Source: Chelatococcus sp. YT9 | GTDB lineage: Bacteria; Pseudomonadota; Alphaproteobacteria; Rhizobiales; Beijerinckiaceae | NCBI RefSeq assembly: GCF_018398315.1 | Contig: NZ_JAHBRW010000001.1 | Coordinates: 3,480,501-3,544,500, forward strand | Length of the DNA: 64,000 bases | Reading direction: 5' to 3' | In this document: positions 1-8,036 of the stretch, one piece after another | How the letters are laid out: each line of letters opens with the position of its first letter | Numbering within the stretch: position 1 is the first letter of the stretch | Position numbers and translations under genes: made by a program | Notes under the pieces: model-generated | What the model saw: only the letters and a program-made list of their open reading frames with translations | Databases searched by the model: none | Told to the model about the DNA's origin: nothing

Positions 1-20
1 CATGGGCCGGCGAAACAGCC

Positions 21-2243
21 GTGATGGCGACCGACTGGAGCATCCAGCAGCTGTCGGGACGCTGGAGCACCGCGCTCGCGCTCAATGAGCGGTTGCAGGA
101 GCTCGTGCAGCGCGTCGACACCGATGTGACGGGCTTCGGCGCCGGCGCGCAGCAGCTGGAAGGCGACGGCTTCGACCAGTCGCGCGAGCTGAAGGACTAT
201 CTCGGCGACAGCATCAACATCGCGCAATATGTCCGCGATCCCGGCGATCCGACCAAAGCCTTCTCCCAGCTGATGCGCGCCATCGAAAAGGCGGTGGCGC
301 TCGATCGGCCGCTGATGGCGACCCGCGTCATGCCGGCGATCGAGATCGGCACGAACAAGATCATCGTGCCGAGTGGGCTGAAGTTCATCGCCTCGGGCCG
401 GCCGCTGCGCATCAAGCACACCCATTCCGTCGCCTTTGAGGGGAATGCCGTCGAGGACGTCACAATCCAGAATCTGCTGTTTATCGGCGCGCATAACGAA
501 GCGAGCGGCGATCCGAACGGCTATACCTGCCAGTTCAGCGACAGCAGTGATCTTGACCTGAAGCTGCGCTTCATGAACGGCAATTCCGGGCTGTTGCTCA
601 CCGATTGCCTCGAGGCGCGGGCGGATGTCCAGGCGCTGAACATGGTCGCCAATGGCGCCGCGGTGAAGGGCTGGAAGTCGAAAGCGATCACGCTCGCTAT
701 CGACGTCCTCAACGCCAAAGGCTTTGGCCTCTATGGCTCGGACGGCGGCTGCAACGTCCATGTGACCTCGCTGCGCAAGCGCTACAACGAAGCGGCGATG
801 ACGCAGTATCTGCTCGATTCGCGCTCCTACAATCTCTTCCAGTGGGGCGGCGCGGTCGATTCGCCGAACAATGTCTGGCGCTATCACCTCGGCCTCGAGG
901 GGCTCGGGCTCACTGTCTGGACCTCGCACTGGACGGTCGATTACGTCTATATCGAGCGCACGGCCGATAACGGCATCTCGCTCAGCGGCGACCACAACAT
1001 TGTCAAGAGCGGGCTTGTCACCGGATGCCGCCACGACGGCGTGCATTCCTACGGCCAGACCAACGACGCAACCGGCGTCACGGCTCGCAACTCCGGCTAT
1101 CGCAGCTCCACCAACGGGTCAGCGATCGCCGGCTATGGCTTCAACGCCTCCGGCTCGGCCGGGGCGATCCCCTATGCCGTCACCTTCAACCAGTGCCGCT
1201 CGGAAGGAAACATCCGCGGCGACTTCAACTTCGACGGCGGCACCTTCACCGACGTCTGGACGGCGGGCGGCATCCCGACGCGGCAATATTGCTATTGGGA
1301 GGATGGCACCTGGGGCTATGTCTTCTACTCCGGTGGCCCAGTGCCGGCCGCCTTCGGCACCGTGTCGCCGGCGGCGGCGGGCTGGGCGTTCAATGAGGCG
1401 GTCAACGCCTCCGAGCAGGCGATCTGGAGCGATGGCGTCACGGCCTGGCGCTATCGCTCGCGGGCGCCGGCGGGCGGCGGCACCTATGCCACGCAATGCC
1501 GTGTCGACCCCACCTGCATCGCCACCCATAGCAATGCGGCGCTGCGCTATATCGACAGCGCGCCGGCGGTCGCCGGCAACATCTTTGCCACCGGCAGCGG
1601 CACGGCGCTGAAATCGACCAATGCGGACGCGACGCTGTCGACCTCCGGCACCTTCAAGATCACGGCGAACGGCAGCAACGTCACCAACCGGCCTGTGCTG
1701 GAGTTCGCCCGCGCGAACGGCACTTACAGCGCGCCGACCGATGTCACCGTCTCGGCGATCCTCGGTGAGATCCGCGCCTCCGGCTATCTCGACAGCGCCT
1801 GGCAGACGGCCGGCTATATCAGGGCGGTCGCAGGCCAGATCTCCGGTGGCCAGATCCGGCCGTCATGGCTGTTCTTTTACAAGGATGCGGTCGGGGCCCA
1901 CCAAGAGGCGCTGCGCATCAACTATGACGGCGCGCTCTGGGCAGACGCCTATGCCTATGACGCCGAACAGGAGCTCACGGCGGTCACCGGCAATGCGATC
2001 GCCATCAGCCAGGCCATGGTCAGCGTCAATCCGGCTGAGGCGGTGTCGATTTCCCAGATCACGACGGCGATCGTCGGATCCTTCATCGTCAATATCCGCA
2101 ACCCTTCGGCGAACGCCGTCACGATCGTGCACGGCAACAACGGCATTCGCCTCAATGGCAAGGCCAATCTCGTGTTGGCGCAGCATCAGTCCCTGACGGT
2201 CCGCCGCGTCGGCAACACCGGCAGCGTCTGGCAACAGATGTAA
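21..2243 (+). CDS. Phage tail-spike/tail-fibre-like beta-helix protein, possibly 5'-partial
   Basis: A 740-residue protein. Its middle part (about 110-420) has the short repeating V/I-x-(V/I), N-rich and G-rich rungs expected of a right-handed parallel beta-helix, as in tail spikes and pectate-lyase-like proteins. The last 200 residues look like a beta-rich receptor-binding or trimerisation end. Place in the phage virion is inferred from the lysis genes downstream on the same strand. The frame starts with GTG-ATG at 21-26 but is open without a stop to the window edge, and no Shine-Dalgarno site precedes 21. The true start may therefore lie outside the window. No enzymatic residues could be assigned; host-surface binding is inference. 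Confidence 0.7.
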   Translation: MMATDWSIQQLSGRWSTALALNERLQELVQRVDTDVTGFGAGAQQLEGDGFDQSRELKDYLGDSINIAQYVRDPGDPTKAFSQLMRAIEKAVALDRPLMATRVMPAIEIGTNKIIVPSGLKFIASGRPLRIKHTHSVAFEGNAVEDVTIQNLLFIGAHNEASGDPNGYTCQFSDSSDLDLKLRFMNGNSGLLLTDCLEARADVQALNMVANGAAVKGWKSKAITLAIDVLNAKGFGLYGSDGGCNVHVTSLRKRYNEAAMTQYLLDSRSYNLFQWGGAVDSPNNVWRYHLGLEGLGLTVWTSHWTVDYVYIERTADNGISLSGDHNIVKSGLVTGCRHDGVHSYGQTNDATGVTARNSGYRSSTNGSAIAGYGFNASGSAGAIPYAVTFNQCRSEGNIRGDFNFDGGTFTDVWTAGGIPTRQYCYWEDGTWGYVFYSGGPVPAAFGTVSPAAAGWAFNEAVNASEQAIWSDGVTAWRYRSRAPAGGGTYATQCRVDPTCIATHSNAALRYIDSAPAVAGNIFATGSGTALKSTNADATLSTSGTFKITANGSNVTNRPVLEFARANGTYSAPTDVTVSAILGEIRASGYLDSAWQTAGYIRAVAGQISGGQIRPSWLFFYKDAVGAHQEALRINYDGALWADAYAYDAEQELTAVTGNAIAISQAMVSVNPAEAVSISQITTAIVGSFIVNIRNPSANAVTIVHGNNGIRLNGKANLVLAQHQSLTVRRVGNTGSVWQQM

Positions 2244-2327
2244 TTCACCAGCCATCTCCGATGGATGCCTTGCAGGACGCTGATTATGGCAAGCACAAAC
2301 AATTGCAGTGACGGGTTTGTTAATCGG

Positions 2328-2744
2328 TCAATTATTCTTCGGTTTAACATGTGGAACGTTTTCGATTAGGGCTTTGTCAATTGCAGCTGTTCCTAAGGGC
2401 ACATCCTTCATTAAAGCCAAGATCAAATCGTAAAATTGTTCCGCGGTGAACCCATTTCCCAGCGATCGATATTTATCTATGCAGTCCTTATTGGAGGAAA
2501 AATGAACCGGTATCGCGGAAAGCGCCGCATTAAATTTCGCCGTAGGCGCCGGGTCATTTCGGCGGTCTTCAGTTAAAACAAATCTGTAAGAGACAAGATC
2601 TTCTATAATTTTCTTCTTCTCAATTGCAATTCTGTCGTCATTTGATTGCTTTATATCTTTCCTGTACTGATAATACTGGTACGCTATGGCTATAATTGCT
2701 GCGCTAAGGGCGAATAAACCATTCCCAATTACATCGCTATTCAT
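2328..2744 (-). CDS. Small single-TM protein of unknown function (DUF6680-like), prophage cargo
   Basis: A 138-residue protein with one N-terminal membrane segment (about residues 7-25), then a charged linker and a compact helical soluble domain. The domain pattern (ALSAIPVHFS, then a Tyr/Leu-rich helix and a final LxxAM-like helix) reminds me of the DUF6680 family; that link is from memory. It lies on the strand opposite its phage neighbours. It is much AT-richer: positions 2641-2700 hold 20 G/C of 60. A G-rich Shine-Dalgarno lies a few bases before the ATG. Reverse orientation and odd composition between late genes suggest a moron gene. Function unknown. Confidence 0.7.
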   Translation of the reverse strand: MNSDVIGNGLFALSAAIIAIAYQYYQYRKDIKQSNDDRIAIEKKKIIEDLVSYRFVLTEDRRNDPAPTAKFNAALSAIPVHFSSNKDCIDKYRSLGNGFTAEQFYDLILALMKDVPLGTAAIDKALIENVPHVKPKNN

Positions 2745-2894
2745 TTAAGTCCCCCAAGAAGCAAATGAGATTTCTAAAACCAAGTATTACGCTTAGTTCC
2801 AGTACGTCAACATCATAGCAGGGAGAGCAGAGCGAACAAGGTTTAGCAAGCGATCGAAACCGAGTTCCCGCCCTTCATCGCAGTTGTAACTTCC

Positions 2895-2917
2895 GCCGCC
2901 TCACAGGCGGCTTTTTT
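2895..2917 (+). terminator. Rho-independent terminator just before the next phage gene
   Basis: A perfect 6-bp GC stem (GCCGCC / GGCGGC) with a 5-nt loop is followed by six T residues. It reads forward only. It ends 14 nt before the start codon at 2932, so the T-run nearly touches that gene's Shine-Dalgarno (GGGAG, 2920-2924). Confidence 0.8.
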
Positions 2918-2931
2918 ATGGGAGATCCCGC

Positions 2932-3249
2932 ATGGCCAATGTCTATGTGGAATACGGAATCGCGTTCTCACCGGCAATCGCGCAAGGGCTTCATGTCGCG
3001 GCGCCGGGAGCATCCGAGGTGTTGGCGATTTCGGGCGTCAACGCGGTCTCGCAGGCCGCGCCGACATCCTTTGGCATCAACGGTGGCAACTACACGATCG
3101 CCCGCGTGACGGCCACCGCGGATGTTTGGCTTTCCTCCGGGCTGACACCTGACGCCGGGGTGGCCCCGCGTCGCGTGCTTCTAGCGGGCGCTTCGATCGA
3201 CCTCATCATTCCCGCCGGCCACAAGATTGCAGTGAAGGCGCTCGACTGA
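2932..3249 (+). CDS. Small phage structural-type protein of unknown function
   Basis: A 105-residue beta-rich protein without cysteines, signal peptide or membrane segment. The ATG follows a GGGAG Shine-Dalgarno at good spacing. The stop overlaps the next start (TGATG at 3247-3251), so the two are translationally coupled. Position next to a tail-spike-like gene and a second tail-like gene points to a virion or tail-tip accessory role; this is inference from context only. The composition is GC-rich, unlike the reverse-strand cargo on either side. Confidence 0.7.
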   Translation: MANVYVEYGIAFSPAIAQGLHVAAPGASEVLAISGVNAVSQAAPTSFGINGGNYTIARVTATADVWLSSGLTPDAGVAPRRVLLAGASIDLIIPAGHKIAVKALD

Positions 3250-4064
3250 TGGGCGGGCTCTCCCTTTCCGCAGGGCTCGGATTGAGCCGCCGCACGCGGC
3301 GCGCGGGGCCGCGCTATGATCCTGACGCGGTCGCGCTCTTCGCCTATTTTGCAGCGCCGCCGGCCGACGCCTATCGCCGGCTCATGAGTGACTTCAACGT
3401 CGCGCTGAAGGATCACGGCGCCTGGCCGTATATCGACTTGATCTATGACCTCGGCGCCATGGATGCGACGGCCTGGGCGCGCAACCTGCGCAACCCCGCC
3501 GCCAATGTCCTCACGCCCGTCAATAGCCCGACCGTCGTGCCGCGTGTCGGCGGGGCGGGTAACGGCACAACGAGCTACTTCGATACGGGGTTTTCGCCGG
3601 CCAATGCCGGCGGGCGCTTCGCCATCAATGACGCCTCGATGTGGGTGCAGACGCCTTCATCAGGACAATCGACCTCGCCGATCTGCGGGGCCGGTACGGG
3701 CTATGTCACCTCGATCACGCCCCGCAACGCCTCCGATCAGACCGTCGTCGCCATCAACACGGTGACGTCGGGCTACATCGTCACGATCCCCGGCACGACG
3801 GATGGCGCCGGATTGTGGGGTGTCCAGCAGCTCGACGCCGCCACCAAACGCGTCACCCGCAACGGGGTTGGCCTCGGCGCGGATATCGCGCTTCCGGCCG
3901 AAGGGCGGCCAACCGGCAACATCCGCCTTGGCGGGCGCTCGCCATCGTCGTTCAGCGCCCAGACCGTGCGCTTTTTTATGGCCGGCGCCAGCCTTGCGGG
4001 CGAAGGCGCGGCCATCGCTGCCGCCTTCGCCGCGTTGAAGAGCGGCATGGACACGTTAGCCTGA
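3249..4064 (+). CDS. Phage tail-associated protein with lectin/LamG-like C-terminal region
   Basis: A 271-residue protein. Residues 1-25 are Arg-rich; residues 30-75 read as a helical linker. From about residue 90 to the end the pattern (Gly/Ser/Thr-rich strands, 'RFAINDASMWV', 'GNIRLGGRS', a final amphipathic helix) is like concanavalin/LamG jelly-roll modules found in phage tail proteins. The family is recalled, not searched. It overlaps the previous gene by one base. Likely role: carbohydrate contact at the tail tip, inferred. Confidence 0.6.
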   Translation: MGGLSLSAGLGLSRRTRRAGPRYDPDAVALFAYFAAPPADAYRRLMSDFNVALKDHGAWPYIDLIYDLGAMDATAWARNLRNPAANVLTPVNSPTVVPRVGGAGNGTTSYFDTGFSPANAGGRFAINDASMWVQTPSSGQSTSPICGAGTGYVTSITPRNASDQTVVAINTVTSGYIVTIPGTTDGAGLWGVQQLDAATKRVTRNGVGLGADIALPAEGRPTGNIRLGGRSPSSFSAQTVRFFMAGASLAGEGAAIAAAFAALKSGMDTLA

Positions 4065-4079
4065 AACCAAAAACTAGGA

Positions 4080-4859
4080 TCAAGAGGCAATAGCGCCCCG
4101 CCTGCTGTCAACGATGCGCAGGAGATGGCTTGCCAAGATGAGCATCTCGCCCGCTTCCGATGTGTCCCGAAGCAACACTGTGCGATGGCTCACAGGGTTC
4201 TTGTAGGAGCCAATCGCACCTGCAAACAAGGAGGACAATGCAGCGCGCTCCGCGTGCAATACATTTCGGTCGCTTAAGGGGCCCTCTTCTGGATGGAACG
4301 CTTTGCGCATAAGATCCACGCCGAGATCCCGATCCGTGTAGCCCCCTACAAGCCTGACTGCCTCCTCTACCGCTTTAAATGCTTCGAAAACCGCTGTTTC
4401 ATAATTTCCGCGAATAAAATTTCGCCATGCACTTCCAGATATTGACGGATGAAGCAACGATCGCGGTAAAAGGCTGGCCTTCCTATACTCAGCGAAATCT
4501 TCCTTTGTTGCAACCGACCGACCACGCCTTGTAATATATAGCCACTGATCTCCTGTGGAAGCGATAAGCCCCTGTGCGCTTAACCAAGACCAAGCAGCCC
4601 CTATAGCTTGTGCAATTTCTTTCTTTCTAGCAATAGGATAAGGTGGATTTAAAGAATTCAGATTATTTACGAAATTATGGAGGTGTACGTCTCCGCCATC
4701 TTCGATCAAAGCTTGAAGTATAACTCCCGCCAACTCCTCGGGCTCCATATCTATAAGAATATCGACGTCTGGGATCCTGCGAGCAAGCCTTCCTACCATG
4801 TCGAGCCCCTTTACGAACAAGCTGAGGTTCATAGTGCTAGTTCGAAGCGCGATGAGCAA
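4080..4859 (-). CDS. TIGR02391 (Hypoth_Ymh, HEPN-like) family protein, prophage cargo
   Basis: A 259-residue protein. The C-terminal 120 residues match the pattern I know for TIGR02391/PF09509: an amphipathic 'FIRGNYETAVFEAFKAVEEA' helix, 'GVDLMRKAF', then 'LFAGAIGSYKNPVSHR'. The family is related to HEPN RNase-like folds, whose motif is R-x4-6-H. Here the Arg is Lys220, with His225 kept. The N-terminal half (about 35-115) looks like a winged-helix-type region. The gene is antisense to the phage late genes and AT-rich (4621-4680: 17 G/C of 60). An alternative start is Met10. A defence or toxin role is inference; the Lys substitution leaves catalysis open. Confidence 0.65.
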   Translation of the reverse strand: MLIALRTSTMNLSLFVKGLDMVGRLARRIPDVDILIDMEPEELAGVILQALIEDGGDVHLHNFVNNLNSLNPPYPIARKKEIAQAIGAAWSWLSAQGLIASTGDQWLYITRRGRSVATKEDFAEYRKASLLPRSLLHPSISGSAWRNFIRGNYETAVFEAFKAVEEAVRLVGGYTDRDLGVDLMRKAFHPEEGPLSDRNVLHAERAALSSLFAGAIGSYKNPVSHRTVLLRDTSEAGEMLILASHLLRIVDSRRGAIAS

Positions 4860-4894
4860 GCTCGAGAAGCAAACGAACTAATACGGAGTATCGG

Positions 4895-5020
4895 ATGAGA
4901 CTTTTGCTGATCGCGGCGCTGGTCGCTGCGGGCGTGAGCGCTTGCGCGTCTCGCGACAACACCGATTGGGCGGGCGTCGCCAAAGGCGTGCGCCATGTCG
5001 TCGAGCGGGGTGACCGGTAA
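4895..5020 (+). CDS. 41-aa lipoprotein at the head of the lysis cassette
   Basis: A short reading frame of 41 residues. An N-terminal hydrophobic signal ends in the lipobox VSAC, with the lipidated Cys at residue 17, followed by a short polar tail. A GGAG Shine-Dalgarno lies 6 nt upstream of the ATG. The stop overlaps the endolysin start (TAATG, 5018-5022), showing translational coupling. Size and place suggest an outer-membrane lysis lipoprotein (Rz1-like) or a similar small phage lipoprotein, but a second, longer lipoprotein sits further down, so the exact role is unclear. Confidence 0.7.
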   Translation: MRLLLIAALVAAGVSACASRDNTDWAGVAKGVRHVVERGDR

Positions 5021-5694
5021 TGGCGCGCCGCACGAATGACGAAGGCGTCGACTTCATCAAACGCTGGGAGGGCAAGCGGCTCACCGCCTATCTCGATAGC
5101 GTCGGCGTCCTGACCATCGGCTACGGCCACACATCGAAAGCCGGTCCGCCAACCGTCACCAAGGGCATGACGATCACGGATGCCGAGGCCGAACGCATCC
5201 TGCGGGCCGATCTCGCCAAGTTCGAACGGAACGTCGAGCGCCTGGTCAAGGTGCCGCTCAGCGACTTCCAGTTCGCGACCCTCGTGAGCCTCGATTTCAA
5301 TACGGGTGCCCTGGCGAAATCGACCCTCCTGAAAAAGCTCAACCGCGGCGACTACAACGCCGTGCCGGGCGAGCTCATGAAATGGGTGAAGGGGAAAGAT
5401 CCCAAGACCGGAAAGAAGGTAACGATCGGGGGCCTCGTCAACCGGCGCGCGGCCGAATGCGGCCTTTGGGCCAAGGGCGAATTCGTCTCCTCCAACTATG
5501 TGAAGGCCATGCCAGCGAAGCCGCCGCTGCTGACCGGTGAAAATGTCACCGTCGCTGCCGGCGTCCTCGGCTCACTCGCCACCGCCGCGTCGTCGCCCGG
5601 CCCGCTGCAATGGGCGCTCGCCGCCGTCATGGTCGCCGGGCTCGGTGCCGGTGTGTGGTGGCTCATTCAGCGCCGGCTGGAGGAAGCGGCATGA
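5020..5694 (+). CDS. Phage endolysin, GH24 lysozyme with C-terminal membrane anchor
   Basis: A 224-residue muramidase that cleaves the MurNAc-GlcNAc bond of peptidoglycan. The T4-lysozyme-type triad has exact spacing: Glu17, Asp26 and Thr32 in 'RWEGKRLTAYLD...LTIGYGHT'. The GH24 domain covers residues 8-155. No N-terminal signal is seen. Instead residues about 196-216 form a hydrophobic segment followed by Arg residues, so the enzyme may be tethered to the inner membrane by its C-terminus, which is unlike the usual N-terminal SAR endolysin. The start is coupled to the lipoprotein stop; the stop overlaps the next start (ATGA). Confidence 0.92.
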   Translation: MARRTNDEGVDFIKRWEGKRLTAYLDSVGVLTIGYGHTSKAGPPTVTKGMTITDAEAERILRADLAKFERNVERLVKVPLSDFQFATLVSLDFNTGALAKSTLLKKLNRGDYNAVPGELMKWVKGKDPKTGKKVTIGGLVNRRAAECGLWAKGEFVSSNYVKAMPAKPPLLTGENVTVAAGVLGSLATAASSPGPLQWALAAVMVAGLGAGVWWLIQRRLEEAA

Positions 5695-5951
5695 TTGCCG
5701 CGGCGCTCACGGATTGGCGGCTGGCCGTCGCTGGCGCCTTGCTGCTCGCTGCCGGCTATTTCGCCTGGGAGATCAATGACCAGGCCTATGACCGCGGTCA
5801 CGGCGATGCCCTGCGTGACATTCAGCGGCAGATCAGCACATCGGAAGGAATGATCAATGACGAGATTCGCCGTGCTCGCGACGCTGCTCGCGATGCCGCT
5901 CGCCGGGTGTGCGAGCGACAAGCTGATCCAAGCGCCTGTCGCTACCCCTGA
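5691..5951 (+). CDS. Inner-membrane spanin-like (Rz-like) protein
   Basis: An 86-residue protein starting at the ATG that overlaps the endolysin stop. One N-terminal membrane segment (about residues 10-26) is followed by a charged, coiled-coil-like helix rich in Arg, Asp, Glu and Ala and a short Cys-containing tail. This is the layout of i-spanins, which join inner and outer membranes in the last step of lysis. A longer frame runs upstream to 5610 but lies inside the endolysin gene. The 3' third overlaps the next gene in the +1 frame, as spanin genes often do. Confidence 0.7.
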   Translation: MIAAALTDWRLAVAGALLLAAGYFAWEINDQAYDRGHGDALRDIQRQISTSEGMINDEIRRARDAARDAARRVCERQADPSACRYP

Positions 5952-6087
5952 GGCGGCTCGCGGCCGTGTCGCCTTCTGTGACGTGGCCAATCCCATGGAG
6001 GCGGTCGCGGGCGATCCCGCGCGCACCCAGGTCCAGAAGGCGGGCCACAACGGGACGGGCACCTATCTCTGCGGCTGGGATCGCTGA
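5857..6087 (+). CDS. Outer-membrane spanin-like (Rz1-like) lipoprotein, overlapping the i-spanin gene
   Basis: A 76-residue lipoprotein with a clear signal and lipobox (LAGC, Cys18). A Pro/Ala stretch and a short C-terminal domain with two further Cys follow. It starts 95 nt before the end of the Rz-like gene in a different frame (+1). Overlapping two-component spanins are a hallmark of tailed phages of Gram-negative hosts. The GGAAGGA-type sequence just upstream (5840-5847) gives a usable Shine-Dalgarno. The identity rests on architecture, not on sequence similarity. Confidence 0.72.
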   Translation: MTRFAVLATLLAMPLAGCASDKLIQAPVATPEAARGRVAFCDVANPMEAVAGDPARTQVQKAGHNGTGTYLCGWDR

Positions 6088-6088
6088 G

Positions 6089-6508
6089 ATGGCGCGCCGT
6101 CCGCACCATCCAACCACACCCGGGCTGGCGCCGGAGGGGGAAGCGTACTTATCGATGGGGCAGCTGCAAAATCTGGTGAATTCGGCCGCCGAACGGGCGG
6201 CGCTGGCGGTCGCCCGGCAAGTGCTGACCCGCGAGGAAACCGAGCGCCTGGCGCGGGATGTGGCGAAGGACATCGCCGAGGATATCGCCACCTCGGCCGC
6301 CAGCAAGTCGCTCGAGCAATTCATGCTGCGCATCGGGATCGAGGAAAAGGACCTTGCCAACGTCCGCAAGGATTTTTCGTGGATGCGCTCGGCCCGGGAG
6401 ATCAGCGGCACGATGGCGCGGCATGGGATGCTCTCCGGCATCGGCCTCCTCGTCGTCGCGCTCGGCACGGCTCTGTGGGTCGGCATCACGCGGGGGATGA
6501 TTAAATGA
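6089..6508 (+). CDS. Small phage membrane protein (DUF6127-like)
   Basis: A 139-residue protein from the ATG two bases after the previous stop; the frame stays open upstream to 5966, but that part overlaps the spanin gene. It has an acidic, Ala-rich helical body (residues 20-100) with 'RIGIEEKDLANVRKDFSWMR' and one C-terminal membrane segment (about 112-132). I recall a similar pattern for DUF6127 proteins of alphaproteobacterial phages. A holin or holin-regulator role is possible given the place behind the endolysin, but one TM alone does not prove it. Confidence 0.6.
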   Translation: MARRPHHPTTPGLAPEGEAYLSMGQLQNLVNSAAERAALAVARQVLTREETERLARDVAKDIAEDIATSAASKSLEQFMLRIGIEEKDLANVRKDFSWMRSAREISGTMARHGMLSGIGLLVVALGTALWVGITRGMIK

Positions 6509-6984
6509 AGCGCTTCATGCCAAAGCCCGCCCAGGTCGCCGGCGGCCTTGTGTGGCTCGTTGCCGTGTTTCTCGGTGCGGTTCTGTTCTTCAACGTCACA
6601 CCGACCCTCGAGGCGCGCTTTGCGCCCGTCCTCGTGGATCAAGCGATTGCTGACGTCAGGCGAGAAGGTGAGCGGGTCTGCTGGAAATGGCAGTGGCGCA
6701 AAGCCCGCTATGCCTATCCGAGCTCAATGACGTGGAATGTCGTCGTCGACGGCACGGCGGTCGAGCAGACCGTTGTCGTGACCCGCGAGCGGGACGGCAA
6801 TATCATTCGGAATGCCCGGGCAGCCTCGTTGGGCCCAGGTTCAAACCAGCTTTGCGCGCCGATTCCGATTGATCTCATCAATCTGCCGGCGCTGACGATT
6901 CGGGGGCAAATCGCCTACACCATGCCGCACGGCCTGTGGACGATCTGGCAGGAGATTCCGGCGGTGAAGGTGCCGCCGTCGTAG
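6505..6984 (+). CDS. Phage membrane-anchored protein of unknown function
   Basis: A 159-residue protein that overlaps the preceding stop (ATGA at 6505-6508). Residues 10-30 form one membrane segment. The rest is a predicted periplasmic beta-rich domain with two Cys (in 'ERVCWKWQW' and 'NQLCAPIP') that could form a disulfide. It closes the lysis-gene string. No family is recognised. A periplasmic role in lysis or superinfection control is conceivable but unsupported. Confidence 0.6.
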   Translation: MKRFMPKPAQVAGGLVWLVAVFLGAVLFFNVTPTLEARFAPVLVDQAIADVRREGERVCWKWQWRKARYAYPSSMTWNVVVDGTAVEQTVVVTRERDGNIIRNARAASLGPGSNQLCAPIPIDLINLPALTIRGQIAYTMPHGLWTIWQEIPAVKVPPS

Positions 6985-7086
6985 GGGTGGCGGGGTCTCT
7001 GGGCGCGCAAACGCCCATCAACCACGGGGTTCAACTTGGCGGCTGATCCCGTGAAGCCTCAGCAAAGCAAGAAGGCTACCCGCCGT

Positions 7087-7100
7087 GCGCACCGGTGCGC
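7087..7100. promoter_or_regulatory. 14-bp perfect palindrome upstream of the methylase
   Basis: GCGCACCGGTGCGC is self-complementary and lies 34 bp before the methylase ATG, in the only gap of the forward late region. It could be a repressor site or a hairpin in the leader. No -10 element is convincing around it. Confidence 0.35.
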
Positions 7101-7134
7101 GGGCTGACCATAGCCAGATTGCGAGCAACCACAA

Positions 7135-7977
7135 ATGGAGTCGTTTGAAACCCGCCGGGTGCATCCCGTGCGGCCGGCCGCTGCCTATATCGGCGGCAAA
7201 AAGCAGTTAGCGGGGCAGTTAGTCGAGCGGATCGAAGCCGTGCCTCACCATACATATGTGGAACCATTCATCGGCATGGGCGGCGTCTTCCTCCGGCGCA
7301 CGCGTGTCCCGAAAGCGGAGATCATCAATGATCTCTCGGGCGACGTGGCAACCTTTTTCCGGATCCTGCAGCGCCACTATGTGGCTTTCATGGATATGCT
7401 GCGGTTCCAGATCACCAGTCGCCGAGAGTTTGAGCGCTTGTCGGCTTGCGATCCTTCGACACTTACCGACCTCGAGCGAGCGGCCCGCTTCTTATATCTC
7501 CAGCGCACTGCCTACGGGGGTAAGGTAGCGGGCCGCAATTTTGGCGTGTCGCCAGGAATGCCGGGCCGATTCGATGTGACGAAGCTCATGCCGATTCTCG
7601 ATGAGCTGCATGATCGCCTCGCAGGCGTCATCATCGAGAACCTCCCATACCATGAGCTGATCTCGCGCTACGATGGGCCTGGCGTGCTGTTCTATCTCGA
7701 TCCGCCCTATTGGGGATCCGAGGGCGACTACGGCCGAGACGCGTTCTCAAAGTCAGATTTCGCCCAGCTCTCTGTACAGCTCGCGGCTATCGAAGGTGCG
7801 TTCATTCTTTCGATCAACGACACTCCCGAGGTCCGCGACGTTTTCTCCTGCTTCAACCAGGAAGTCGTAAGCCTGACGTACACGATAGCGAACGGCGATG
7901 GAAAAGAGGTCCACGAGCTTATTATAACCCCGGCTGGCTTCCCAGATCGGGTTGTTGCTCAGCCCGATCTTTTTTGA
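7135..7977 (+). CDS. Phage DNA adenine methylase (D12 class, Dam-like)
   Basis: A 280-residue N6-adenine methyltransferase of the alpha/D12 class. Visible motifs: 'YIGGKKQLAGQLVERI' (SAM-binding motif X, residues 18-33), 'EPFIGMGG' (motif I, 43-50) and 'DPPYW' (catalytic motif IV, 189-193). No restriction endonuclease gene lies beside it, so it is an orphan methylase, as is common in phages, where it protects phage DNA or times gene expression. The last codons and stop are embedded in a rho-independent terminator. Confidence 0.9.
   Translation: MESFETRRVHPVRPAAAYIGGKKQLAGQLVERIEAVPHHTYVEPFIGMGGVFLRRTRVPKAEIINDLSGDVATFFRILQRHYVAFMDMLRFQITSRREFERLSACDPSTLTDLERAARFLYLQRTAYGGKVAGRNFGVSPGMPGRFDVTKLMPILDELHDRLAGVIIENLPYHELISRYDGPGVLFYLDPPYWGSEGDYGRDAFSKSDFAQLSVQLAAIEGAFILSINDTPEVRDVFSCFNQEVVSLTYTIANGDGKEVHELIITPAGFPDRVVAQPDLF
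7944..7975 (+). terminator. Terminator overlapping the 3' end of the methylase gene
   Basis: An 8-bp perfect stem (AGATCGGG / CCCGATCT) with an 11-nt loop is followed by a T-run that runs into the TGA stop at 7975-7977. The final residues of the methylase are therefore encoded by the terminator itself. It closes the forward late region. Confidence 0.85.
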
Positions 7978-8036
7978 CTGGAGGTGTACCTGCGCGTCGG
8001 CTCTGCCATTTGAGAATAGGCGTTCCAGGATTTCCG

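Noticed and set aside
871-1611. Long forward frame inside the tail-spike gene (and others like it at 605-970, 1025-1396)
   Set aside because: Arg/Ser/Pro-rich, no start signal, wholly inside a real gene in another frame. Typical of GC-rich DNA.
4688-4703. 16-bp direct repeat shared with 10733-10748, considered as att sites
   Set aside because: One copy lies inside the HEPN-like gene and the span between would not be a coherent element. One 16-bp match is about what chance allows in 64 kb.
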